From: Volvox africanus
Taxonomy: Eukaryota > Chlorophyta > Chlorophyceae > Chlamydomonadales > Volvocaceae
Assembly: GCA_030268105.1 (NCBI GenBank)
Contig: BSDZ01000119.1
Span: forward strand, 701,001 to 765,000
Length of the DNA stretch: 64,000 bases
Reading direction: 5' to 3'
The notes under the pieces: model-generated
Told to the model about the DNA's origin: nothing
The model's database searches: none
What the model saw: only the letters and a program-made list of their open reading frames with translations
In this document: piece after piece, positions 12,463 to 22,634 of the stretch
Numbering within the stretch: the first letter of the stretch is position 1
How the letters are laid out: each line of letters opens with the position of its first letter
Position numbers and translations under genes: made by a program

Positions 12463-12944
12463 TTCGGGTGCGGCTACGGACGGCTAGTTAACGTCGATTA
12501 CGGAAGCCTAACTGGTGATGGTATTGCACAACTGATGTCACCTTGTCAAAATTTTCATGCTTGTTACATGTGTGCAACAAGCGCTCCAAAACAACTAACT
12601 TAGCTTACGACACACCCCAAAACGCATCTCTACAAGCAAGTGGGTCCCACAAAATTAGATGATAAGAGTTTTGTCTTAAAGCACATTGCTTGGTAATCTG
12701 TCAGAGTATTCATTAATGCTCAATATCGTACAACCTATAACGGTAACGAGCTTGCGAAGTAATTGGTGCTAATCCCCCAAATCGATTTATCGCTCCTAAT
12801 TTATAATTCATAATGCATCTTTATCATCTCAAGATAACTTGGCGCTGTGGTCGGGACTCTTTCCTTTCATAATTCCACTTCCCATCGATAATGGAATGGG
12901 CATCTCAGTAATAAGTTTTGATATATAAGTGGATCTATTGAGAA
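12463..12944. promoter_or_regulatory. Divergent intergenic region, shared promoter candidate
   Basis: 482 bp between the start codons of the minus-strand ankyrin gene and the plus-strand CFAP119-like gene. It must hold both promoters and 5' UTRs. AT-rich stretches (12790-12830, 12917-12935 with ATATATAAG) could serve as TATA-like elements for the plus-strand gene. No motif is assigned with confidence. Confidence 0.5.
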
Positions 12945-14777
12945 ATGGTATGTTTCTTTGCTGTTATAAGTAATGTCAGCGAAGACCTTGCATGCTCTCG
13001 AGTCATCGGATTAACTTTGCAGGCTCGAAATTTGCTATGGAAGGACCTTACTAGCCAGCAGCTCGAGTCCATCCGTCATCCGCATCCTAAGAAAGGGCTG
13101 ACCGGGCGCGACCTCCTTGCGAAATACAATGGACTGACGGACTATCAACAGAACAGAAAAACAGCTATTCACTTAGATGTGTACATCAACGCGTTACAAT
13201 TCGGGGAAGAGCAAAAGCTTTCTGACGACAAGCTGTCGGGGCTTTTCTCTATTGTCAAGACGGTACACCACCGCTCAATTGACGAGGCGCTGACGATGGA
13301 GCGTTCCTTCCTGCTGTTCAAAGAGCTGCTTCTTATGCACAGCGTACAGCGACCACCGTACAGCCTGGGCTTGTTCACCTATGCTGAGATGCGGAAGATC
13401 ATGGAGTGGATGTTGGACAGCTACTACCGCCATTACAGATTGTACCAATATTCATACACGAACAGGTGCGCATGCTCGTATGTGTATGTGTTTACACGGG
13501 CAGATCGACGGGTCAGGTTCCGTCCGCCAATACCCAAATGAATGGCGACATCTTTGTGGACAGCGCTGGACCGCAGCCAGGATCGCCAGACATACCTGTC
13601 CTTGATACCTCTTTTCTTCATTCAAGCATACTGACGAGGCCTGTTGCACAACGTCAACCCTCCTCTCGTCGCAACATTCACCCTTCATTCTCCGGGACTG
13701 CTTCAATGTCCCCTTGGCCTTTCCGCATTGCCAGGATTACCTTGAGCGCCACGTATAGCAGTCCTTCGGATATCGTGGAGATCCCCCCTGAGCTGCCCCC
13801 ACTGGTAAAGGCCCTGACTCAGGCGGAGCATGACGCAATGCTGACAGCAGAGGAGCGCAAGCGAGAGCAGGTGTGCAAGATAGAGGTGGCTGGCGCAGGT
13901 GCATGGTTGAGCGGTACTTTAGTGCAAAGCAATATAACCAGATATACGGAAGGATTCGAACGCGATGATATTGACGATGATTAGATGACATATTGTACGC
14001 CGCCAAAGAGGCACAAAGAGAGAGCCCAATATCAACCTTAGGAACGTACTCACGTAACTGGATGGGCATCTTTCCTATAACGTATTCTCCTCATAGATCG
14101 ACACGTGTCAGCGGCAAATATAATAATAACGCTCACTCTGATTGCTTGTCTTCTGCAGGAGGCGGCTGCTGCCGCTGCCGCGGCAGCTGAGGCCGCTGAA
14201 GCGGAACGTCAGGCAAAGCTTCGCGAGGAGTACGAAGCAGCCATTCCAGATGAAATTAAGGATCGGGTTGCGGCGGCTCTGGAGCAGGAGCTGGTGAGAG
14301 GGAAAGGAAGGATGGGGAAGGGAAGTAAATGGATGTAGACTTAAGTAATTATTGATTTTAGAAGACAAGATAGGTAATTGAAAAAGGGCAGGAATACAAC
14401 AAAAATGGAGCAGGGGAGGTCTCCCCTGATTGGGAGCGAAAATAGGAAACCCGTGGACCTTTCAAACGTTCACTAGCTTTGTTCTCCAATTAACCAATGT
14501 TACTATCATTCTGTGCTTACAGGCGCGGCTGCAGCGGGTCATGGAGGAGCAGTTTGCTGCTCAGCAAGCTGACTTACTGGCCAAAATCGCTGCACTGGAG
14601 TCCGGCGGGGGACCGGGAGGTAAGTCGGGTCTCACCCCAGGCTCTTCTCTTATCACGCCAGGGGCCTCCGTGCAGCGGCCGATGAGCAGCAGCAGCCAGA
14701 GCCAAGCGAAACATGCGGCAGCAACGGCAGCAGTGGCGGCGGCAGCGGCGGCTTCCACAGCTGCGCCCCCATCCTAG
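12945..14777 (+). CDS. CFAP119: CFAP119/CCDC189-like axonemal central-pair protein
   Basis: Proposed exons: 12945-12947 (ATG abutting a GTATGT donor), 13023-13465, 13735-13870, 14159-14293, 14523-14777 (stop TAG), giving about 323 aa. All junctions keep frame and have GT-AG borders. The diagnostic block is in exon 2: SFLLFKELLLMHSVQRPPYS then YYRHYRLYQYSYTNR, continuing as ITLSATY in exon 3. It resembles the vertebrate CCDC189/CFAP119 block (HSVHRPPF, YFRHFKLYKY). The C-terminus is Ala/Glu-rich coiled coil (DEIKDRVAAALEQEL then ARLQRVMEEQFAAQQ), then a Ser/Ala-rich tail. In Chlamydomonas, FAP119 belongs to the C1a projection of the central-pair microtubules and helps control motility. A strong GTAAGT donor at about 14620 could mark another intron. 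The first intron (75 nt) is stop-free and in frame, so the start could also be read through it. Confidence 0.7.
13884..14048. repeat. Short dispersed repeat, SINE-like, copy b
   Basis: Second copy of the repeat at 8505-8657, in the same orientation, inside intron 13871-14158 of the CFAP119-like gene. The B-box match on the minus strand is at 13961-13952. The two copies differ by substitutions and small indels, so insertion was not recent. Confidence 0.65.
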
Positions 14778-15554
14778 GAGTCTCGGGTCATAACATGTAC
14801 AGGAGATTTAATATCAGCGAAAGGGAAGCAGCGGCGAGTGAGGGTCGCTGAAGGCTGCTTTTGCCTTGATGACTTGCCCGACGTGCGCTGTCAGCAGTAG
14901 AGATGGCAGAGGTGACGGTGATTGCGGAGAGGTAGGACGTAAGTCTGGGGATTATTAGCTGAGGGTAAGAAGTTATGAAGGTTGCATGGCTGTGGAAGTG
15001 GGGTAATGATAAATAAATGACCTCAACATATGAAACCCATGCATGGAGGTTTGGCTGATCATGTAACCAGGGGCATGTGATGTTGGTCCCCGGTCACTCT
15101 CGCTCCCCGGTGTATTGGTTAGTTGATTGTGTACTTGCAGCAGTGTCTCTTATCGGGTCAGGTCGATGAAATGATGACGACGATGATGATGATGATGCAT
15201 GAGTAAGAAGAGAGAAAGAGGAGGCCTGCAATCATCAGAGCTGTCACAGGGCTCCTCCTGACTAGCTCGAGGGCAGCCTTGCCATTGATAGAGGCTCGAT
15301 GTGTCACTGCGTACCATTGCCGATCACTGCGTACCATTGCCAGTGTGTCGATATGTCACTGCGTACCTTTGCCGATCGAAGCTGCAGTTAATAGTGATCT
15401 CTCCATGATGGAGTGCGGACATGTGGGCTAACATATCAAACATTTGTATTGGCGCGGTGGCTGAAAGATCAAACGCCCTCCTCCCTGCGAGCCCATTGTA
15501 GTGTCATGATAAGGAGTAAGATTCCTCATCTGCCGTAATGGCATGATATAACGC
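14778..15554. other. Intergenic region with small tandem repeats
   Basis: No exon is supported. It contains a GAT/GAC trinucleotide run (15176-15197) and a 20-25 bp tandem motif around TCACTGCGTACCATTGCCGA repeated about three times (15303-15377). A TGTAA at 15063 may belong to the 3' end of the CFAP119-like gene. The left edge of the duplicated region starts at about 15555. Confidence 0.6.
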
Positions 15555-16135
15555 CCATGACCCGTTTCTGAATGGTTATATCTCTCTCTCTCTCTCTACC
15601 TCTAAGCTGGACATCATGGTACATAGCTGGGTAGGGCGGGGGCAGACCCATATTCCTATGCCGTTAGGGGCCCTTCGGCTGCACGGGCTTGCTTGAGGCA
15701 ACTGAGAGTCTCGCCCTGGCTTACCAGTGCTGTGCATGCATGTTTCCTTTGCTCCCCGTCATACGGGCGGGATTGTAAATCGGCAAAGGAGATGGCGAAG
15801 GTCGTGTGCCAGCGCGATGACAAATGCCTGATATCCACATACCGTGCCTGCCCTCGCATACATACTAGATACTGGCTTCTGTGGTGGGCCTTGAAATCGG
15901 AAATATCTTTAGGTATGGAATAGAAGTTGAATATGGGTGAGCGATTGAGGGTGCTCTGAAACACACGGGAACGAAGGACTGCCAGGTAGTGGTCACGCGC
16001 GAAGCCAACCCCCTGGTCCCCCACACATATTCTAGTGGGAGAACCCGCTCGGTGGAAGACACCTGCCTCCAGCCGCGCAGGCAGATGCAGAACCCGTCTG
16101 CCAAGGACACGCACCTTTCAAGGAGACTCTATTAG
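15555..16135 (+). repeat. 850-bp monomer, left partial copy (empty insertion site)
   Basis: Starts at CCATGACCCG and matches 20041-20621 almost exactly, with a few substitutions (for example near 15950). It preserves the uninterrupted CCCCCTGGTCCCCC site in which the gypsy elements inserted in units 1 and 2. It contains a (TC)n run at 15583-15598. A 152-codon minus-strand frame exists, but I find no family for it. After GGAGACTCT (about 16129) the sequence leaves the monomer. Confidence 0.88.
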
Positions 16136-16849
16136 ATTGGAAGCTCTGAACTGCGACGATCGGTCCTCCAGCCACTCTATGTACCTGGCAACGGGAGGTC
16201 GTGTGTTTTACAGGTTGGTATTTTCCATCAATCGGGCCAGTTTCCCAAGATCAATTTCCAAAACATCTATAATAATATAACAGGTAGTGTGTGAGCATTT
16301 ATGCAAATGAATGCGCACTTTTTACACGTACGGAAGGACATGCATCTATGTGTTGTTTGTTAATAGCAAGATGCAAAAATCATATTATCATTAGGAAGGA
16401 TTTTGAGCGGAGACGTTTTGGGGAGCGCAGTTATGCGGAGCCTGTTGCGGTTCCTTGGTGCCCGTCATGGGAGCCCGTTGCGATGCAACATCCAAGCACG
16501 GCAATGCACGACACTGACACCGACTGTATGCGCGAACACTTATAAACGTATCCAGAATACAGATATCATAAGCAATTTAACTCGCAAAGACAGATCACAG
16601 TAAAGTAATTGTGATTTTGTCGCAGGCGGCTGCTATTGATCGATAGTGAGGAAGCCACGTACCTAGGGCAGAGTAGTTTGCCTCATTTTCGTTGAAGAAA
16701 CATAACTTGTGTAAGCGACCTATTATCACGTGGTCCTTAATTGACAAAAACCTTTCTTAATTGCCCGTGACTTTAACGGCGACTAGAGCTTATCCGCGAA
16801 TTCTTAAGAACTAGTTTGGCTGTAGTATATCAACAAATATATATTTTGA

Positions 16850-17892
16850 ATGAACAAGAATATCATGAAGTTGGCTTCTTTGCTGGCGCTGATCTTGGTT
16901 CACACTGGAGGTAAGGTGGCACGTACGCAGCTACGGGAAGATAAGAGCGAGCGATGTCATGCGCGTTGGTACGTGCTTCTAATGTCGTCATTGCTATTGC
17001 TTGCCAGTTGAGTTCTCGATGCATTCCCAATTATCCACAAGCCGTCGTTTCCCTTAATGTCCTTATGTATCCCGCCGTATGCTCATTAAAATTTTACTGA
17101 TTCTGGTAGGTCTCCCCGCCCATCGCTTCTGCCCTTCCCATTATTCCCTCGACAGTAGGACTCGCCACTGCTGGCAGTACCAATATTGGAGATGGTAGCA
17201 ACCCCATGGCTGCTGTTGACGACACGGTGAATAATCGTCTGAGCCAGTCGTCACCGAGCCCGCCATCGTCCTTGCCATCAGCCGCTTCGCCTACTCCTCC
17301 ATCCCCATCCCCTCGTTCCCCTCCCCCGCCCCCACCCCCGCCTCCGCCCCCACCCCCTGCTGCTTCTAGCTCATGGTGGCGGTATCCATTCGCCCCAATC
17401 GTCATTTGCTTCTCGAACCGACCAAATATGCCTTTGTGGCCACCTGCGCCAGCTCCGCCGTCGGGGGACCCATTCGTGGCTACCGGTGACGAAGATGCCG
17501 CTGATGATGGTATCTTGGCAAGGGATGCCATCGCCGTCCAGCCTGCTACTGCCCAGCAGAGCCCTCCAACGCCGCCACCACCTCGCATGCCCTCCGTCCC
17601 GCTAAGGTCGCCTCCCAGCCCAGCTCCATTAAAGTCTGCACGCAAGCCTCCGTCTCAAAGCCAGACTGTAAGGCCGTCGCCCCCACTGCCTTCCCCGTCT
17701 CGGCCTCCCAAGCCCCTTCCTCCCAGCCCCCGACCTCCCAAGCCCCTTCCTCCCAGCCCCCGACCTCCCAGCCCCAGCCCCAGCCCCAGTCCAGCACACT
17801 TCCCCCGCCAAAGCCGCCCTCCGTCACCCCGGCGGCTCCTATCCACATCACCACAACCGACGTCTGGCGCACCATCACCATCATTATTATAA
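16850..17892 (+). CDS. Secreted proline-rich (HRGP-like) protein, copy 1
   Basis: Two exons are proposed: 16850-16915 and 17110-17892 (stop TAA), in phase, about 282 aa. Exon 1 encodes a signal peptide-like start (MNKNIMK then hydrophobic LASLLALILVHTG). Exon 2 contains a run of 13 prolines near its first third, then repeated SPRPPKPLPP units and SPSPSPSP motifs. Such Ser-Pro/Pro-rich secreted proteins are typical of volvocalean hydroxyproline-rich glycoproteins of the cell wall or extracellular matrix. I see no pherophorin or lectin domain. The better donor GTAAGG at 16911 would break the frame, so the GTGGCA donor at 16916 or a missed small exon is needed. Copy 2 is at 29644-30686. Confidence 0.55.
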
Positions 17893-19059
17893 TCAGCAGC
17901 AGCAAGAGAATCGCCGCCAAATATCGCTCGATGAACGAATGCCCCAGCTGCTAACGACAAGGGCACACAAGCAGCTGTATATCTACGCCAGCTTCGCTCG
18001 TTCGGTTGTCCCCCTGGAATGAGTGGATGAGCTTGGTTGTTGCTTTTGGCATATATCAATGATCTACCCACTACTAAGTAATACGCGCCGCCTGTCGGTG
18101 ATGAGAAAGGAGTGCTGTGGATGAGCACCCGCATCATGATGCCGTACGTAGGTCGTTATCACATACGTGAGTCGGCTTCAATATATGCGTCAGCATACAT
18201 GGCAGTCCATCAACCCTCAGTCCATCTGTACATGACTGACGCCGTACAGGACTGCGTGGATGATGCTGCGAGCTGCTGATTACATGTGAGAACTAGCTAG
18301 CTGCCGACGACAGGATGCCCAAAAGGCAAAGCATACACGCACACACTTAGATAAATGCTACCTGTCTATTGGATGAAGTAGCTAGATACATAGCGTTGCT
18401 TCAGAAAGGTGTGTGCGCTATCTATGATTCATCCATTTGCATAAACTAGTGATTGTTGGCGTAGATGTATATCGATGAAGGTGGTAATGGGGACTTCAGC
18501 AGGATGGAACGATGTGAGTGAACCAACCCCTCAAGTTTATGGTTAACCTAGATATCAATCATTAATCCAGACACACTATCTTTATTTATTTTTATCTTTT
18601 TCGAACATTCGTACAAAGCATCCATCCCGATTTCTATGGCTTATTCTTAGATTAGAATTTAATTAGGATTATAACGAGTGCATACATGTATTTGTATGTC
18701 TAGAGTTTGTGTAGGGTGTATGCATGAAGGCTGATGGATTAGGAGGGCTCACTGGAATCGAATTATGTGGATAGGCATACACGTGGAGTAGTAGAGACGT
18801 GCTTCAGGTAGTTTGACCAGCAGCCAGAGCATATATGCGCAGACCAGCGAGCGTAGGCTTACATACCTCGTTGTCTATCTATGTAAACAAACGATGATGT
18901 CCACTTCCTTAAAGCCGGAGAAAGGGCGGTGCTTCCAGTATCTGTACCCTGTGATAGCTTATAAAGTAGCAGCAGGTTAGAGGTTTACAGACGTGCGCAC
19001 ATGTGCGGGCGCCCCTCCCCCACACAAAAAAACAAGACCAAGCTCCTCCTTTTCCCGTA
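17893..19059. other. Non-coding part of unit 1
   Basis: No exon or mobile-element signature recognised. The stretch is AT-rich with scattered GATGATG and CTAGCTAG words. It could hold the 3' UTR of the proline-rich gene. Confidence 0.45.
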
Positions 19060-19795
19060 CAAAATGATGCATGACATCTATGTGCTTGCTTTGGTCCGAC
19101 GTAATGGGGTTCTGAATTTCAGCTGATCGGATCCTGCTGCTGGTTGTCATCCCAGATGCGCACTGCCTTGACGGGGTAACCTATATCTGCCATAAGCTGG
19201 CGTAACCACATAGCTTCACGCTATGAAAATGACACCGACATGTACTACGCCTCAACTGACGATGCAGGCACGGTTGGCTGCAATCGATTCTTCCAGATCA
19301 CAGCCCCGCCATTCATCATGAGCATATAAACAGTGATTGAATGATGATTATCCTTGTCACTTGCCCAGCTGACTGCCGTCTGCACCAGTGTAGCCATGTA
19401 GCTGTTCACTGCGACAGTACACAAAATCGTACGCCACTTTACTCTTCACGTAGCGTAAAACAGTCTTAGCGGCCTCTCCGTGTGCCGAAACTGGCTTCGA
19501 CATGTACCGTGCAAGCCTTTAGACAGCGCCTTGTGAAATGTTGGGCCTGCTGGTAATACCCGCAAAATACATCAAGCCTCTGAATTAATCACGGTACTTT
19601 GTGGAATCCTCAAATGGCTCCTGCTACGTTGTGCCAATCCCTTTTGCCGTTGACTAACTAACAATCCCTTTAGCCACATTTGGCTTCATTGGGATTTGTT
19701 CTGGTTGGGCATCCGTTAGCTCAAACCACTCCACAAGATCGAGTGAATACCGCTGGAAAATGTTTGGGCGTGGCCCCTGCGTGAAGCGCCTATAG
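19060..19795 (-). pseudogene. Ty1/copia RT end and RNase H relic, copy 1
   Basis: Read on the minus strand, several frames together give the C-terminal half of a copia polyprotein. There is an RT tail (DLVEWFELTDAQPEQIPM, about 19750-19690), then RNase H blocks LMYFAGITSRPNIS, LARYMSKP, AAKTVLRYVKS, GYTGADGSQ, NGGAVIWKN and finally EAMWLRQLMADIGYP with DDNQQQ (about 19215-19130). Frameshifts and stops interrupt it, so it is dead. It abuts the monomer array at about 19796. A second copy is at 31854-32589. Confidence 0.78.
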
Positions 19796-21353
19796 GAGCC
19801 CTGCCCTGTAGGATTACCCATGTCCATGTGTGTGTACGTGGTATGTGTGTGTTTTTCCGGAGCAATCTTCAATTTCACCGCAAGACTTCGCATGTGCACA
19901 CATGAACCACACCTGTATTTAAATGGCTCGTGAAAGGCAGGAAACAAGCATGCAAAAGTGAAAAGTTCATCCTGACAGTTGCCTAGTTTGTAAAATTGAC
20001 GCTCTTGACTGCGCACCTGATGGTTATCCTAGTACAACACCCATGACCCGTTTCTGAATGGTTATATCTCTCTCTCTCTCTCTACCTCTAAGCTGGACAT
20101 CATGGTACATAGCTGGGTAGGGCGGGGGCAGACCCATATTCCTATGCCGTTAGGGGCCCTTCGGCTGCACGGGCTTGCTTGAGGCAACTGAGAGTCTCGC
20201 CCTGGCTTACCAGTGCTGTGCATGCATGTTTCCTTTGCTCCCCGTCATACGGGCGGGATTGTAAATCGGCAAAGGAGATGGCGAAGGTCGTGTGCCAGCG
20301 CGATGACAAATGCCTGATATCCACATACCGTGCCTGCCCTCGCATACATACTAGATACTGGCTTCTGTGGTGGGCCTTGAAATCGGAAATATCTTTAGGT
20401 ATGGAATAGAAGTTGAATATGGGTGAGCGGTTGAGGGTGCTCTGAAACACACGGGAACGAAGGACTGCCAGGTAGTGGTCACGCGCGAAGCCAACCCCCT
20501 GGTCCCCCACACATATTCTAGTGGGAGAACCCGCTCGGTGGAAGACACCTGCCTCCAGCCGCGCAGGCAGATGCAGAACCCGTCTGCCAAGGACACGCAC
20601 CTTTCAAGGAGACTCTGCCCTGTAGACCCTGGAGACTCTTTCAAGGAGCCCTGCCCTGTAGGATTACCCATGTCCATGTGTGTGTACGTGGTATGTGTGT
20701 GTTTTTCCGGAGCAATCTTCAATTTCACCGCAAGACTTCGCATGTGCACACATGAACCACACCTGTATTTAAATGGCTCGTGAAAGGCAGGAAACAAGCA
20801 TGCAAAAGTGAAAAGTTCATCCTGACAGTTGCCTAGTTTGTAAAATTGACGCTCTTGACTGCGCACCTGATGGTTATCCTAGTACAACACCCATGACCCG
20901 TTTCTGAATGGTTATATCTCTCTCTCTCTCTCTACCTCTAAGCTGGACATCATGGTACATAGCTGGGTAGGGCGGGGGCAGACCCATATTCCTATGCCGT
21001 TAGGGGCCCTTCGGCTGCACGGGCTTGCTTGAGGCAACTGAGAGTCTCGCCCTGGCTTACCAGTGCTGTGCATGCATGTTTCCTTTGCTCCCCGTCATAC
21101 GGGCGGGATTGTAAATCGGCAAAGGAGATGGCGAAGGTCGTGTGCCAGCGCGATGACAAATGCCTGATATCCACATACCGTGCCTGCCCTCGCATACATA
21201 CTAGATACTGGCTTCTGTGGTGGGCCTTGAAATCGGAAATATCTTTAGGTATGGAATAGAAGTTGAATATGGGTGAGCGGTTGAGGGTGCTCTGAAACAC
21301 ACGGGAACGAAGGACTGCCAGGTAGTGGTCACGCGCGAAGCCAACCCCCTGGT
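19796..21353 (+). repeat. 850-bp monomer array, unit 1 (about 1.8 copies)
   Basis: A monomer tail at 19796-20040, a full monomer at 20041-20890, and a partial one from 20891 to 21353 where the gypsy element begins. The period is exactly 850 bp, read from the recurring CCATGACCCG at 20041 and 20891. The interrupted monomer resumes at 28807 after the element. Confidence 0.93.
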
Positions 21354-22168
21354 TGTTGTGCTACGGTTAGTTTCCCGCCGATGCGTAGGTCGATGTGATC
21401 CTACAAGGCGAAGTGCTATTGTGATGAACACATTGCATATGAATGAATCTGCATGATATAAATGTATTCGTGTACATTTATATATGCATCTGGCATGTTG
21501 TCATTACCTATCGCGACATTGCACCATGGCAAATCTGCCTAGCATGCATGACAACTCGAATCATTGAAGTGCGCATTATGCTCGTGCTAGGAAACTATAA
21601 GTAATATTATCTGATATAATATTACTTCATTACAGCACACGTTGAGAGCGCCGCACTCGTCGCGATACATGCCCTGCAACCGGATATCGTTATCCGGACC
21701 CTTGCATCATGCGAATGCCGGAAAGGCTTATACGTTGTTATGCGTAGACATCGCCTAGACGCAGTAGGGTTGTCACATCTAGGATCGGCCTCCTGATGTG
21801 AATCGTACGGCATTGCGATGCTGCGAGTATAACAGATGCGAGGACGGCTAAGCTAGACAAGACATTCGATACCGGAGAACACTCGTGTGTTCTATATTAC
21901 TATTTCTATACACTATTCTACTTAGCCCGAGCTAAGCCTGAACTTCGCTAATCACCGCCGCGTGATGATTGCTTGCTTCCGGCGCTGACGGCGATTTCGT
22001 CCATTGCATCGTTCTGATCCGTAAGACTGTAAGTTATATCTCTCTTCGTCTTGAAGTCTTCCGCTGTCTCTGTTTGCTCTTGCTGTACTTGCAAGTGCTC
22101 GCGCATCGGTGTCGAAAGTCTCCAGACGTGCAGATACTTATGAGCAAACGCGAACGAGAGGTACAACA
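21354..22168 (+). repeat. 5' LTR of E1 with five hairpins
   Basis: 815 bp, TG...CA with 6-bp inverted ends. Perfect inverted repeats: 21456-21483 (11 bp, loop TTCGTG, overlapping a TATAAATG word), 21599-21627 (11 bp, loop TCTGATA), 21680-21697 (7 bp, loop TCGT), 21876-21893 (7 bp, loop TCGT), 21921-21936 (6 bp, loop CCGA). The 3' copy is at 27992-28806. Confidence 0.93.
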
Positions 22169-22634
22169 ATTTGGTATCGAGACAGGTTCGTTGCCTAACT
22201 GTCTCTCTTTGTCTAATCGGAAGTAGGTTCTTTCTATGGCAAGTTCCAGCGACGAACCACGAGGACCGCTAGATACTTTGGCCGAAGACCTAGGTCGCGC
22301 CGTTTTGGACGCCGCCGCTTCCGGTTTGTAATTGTTTAATTGCTTTTGCTTAGATTGCTGCACTTGTTGTGTAAGTGTACGCTCTGAGTCGCAGGTAATC
22401 TCAGTGCACCGGCATTGCTTGCCGCGGCGACTGAGACCGGCGTTCGTCCGGACCAGTTGGCGACTCTCATTGCCCAAACCACGGAGATCAGGACTCAGCT
22501 GGGCAATTACTTGCTGAGTTTGCTGAATCTTCTCAAGAGTACTGTCGGTAGGCTCACCGAATCGCTTTGTACTCTTGCCTTTGCTATAGAAGTCGGCTTC
22601 TATTACGCAAACCTAGGGTATCGTCTCGTGCTTC
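22169..22634 (+). other. E1 leader: PBS and short upstream frame
   Basis: A primer-binding-site candidate TGGTATCGAGACAGG is at 22172-22186. It starts like initiator-Met PBS sequences but then differs, so the primer tRNA is not assigned. An ATG near 22236 opens a ~30-codon frame (MASSSDEPRG...). A possible 3' extension lies beyond an intron-like GTTTGT...CAG gap, reading LAAATETGVRPDQLATLIAQ. The same leader occurs in every gypsy copy here. Confidence 0.6.

Noticed and set aside
15656..16114. 152-aa minus-strand frame in the 850-bp monomer as a real gene
   Set aside because: No domain or family recognised, present in partial copies and truncated by the insertion, and codon character is weak; treated as satellite sequence.
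17094..17645. 183-aa Gly-rich minus-strand frame opposite the proline-rich gene
   Set aside because: Poly-Gly is the antisense reading of the poly-Pro run; the plus strand has a signal peptide and a matching splice phase.
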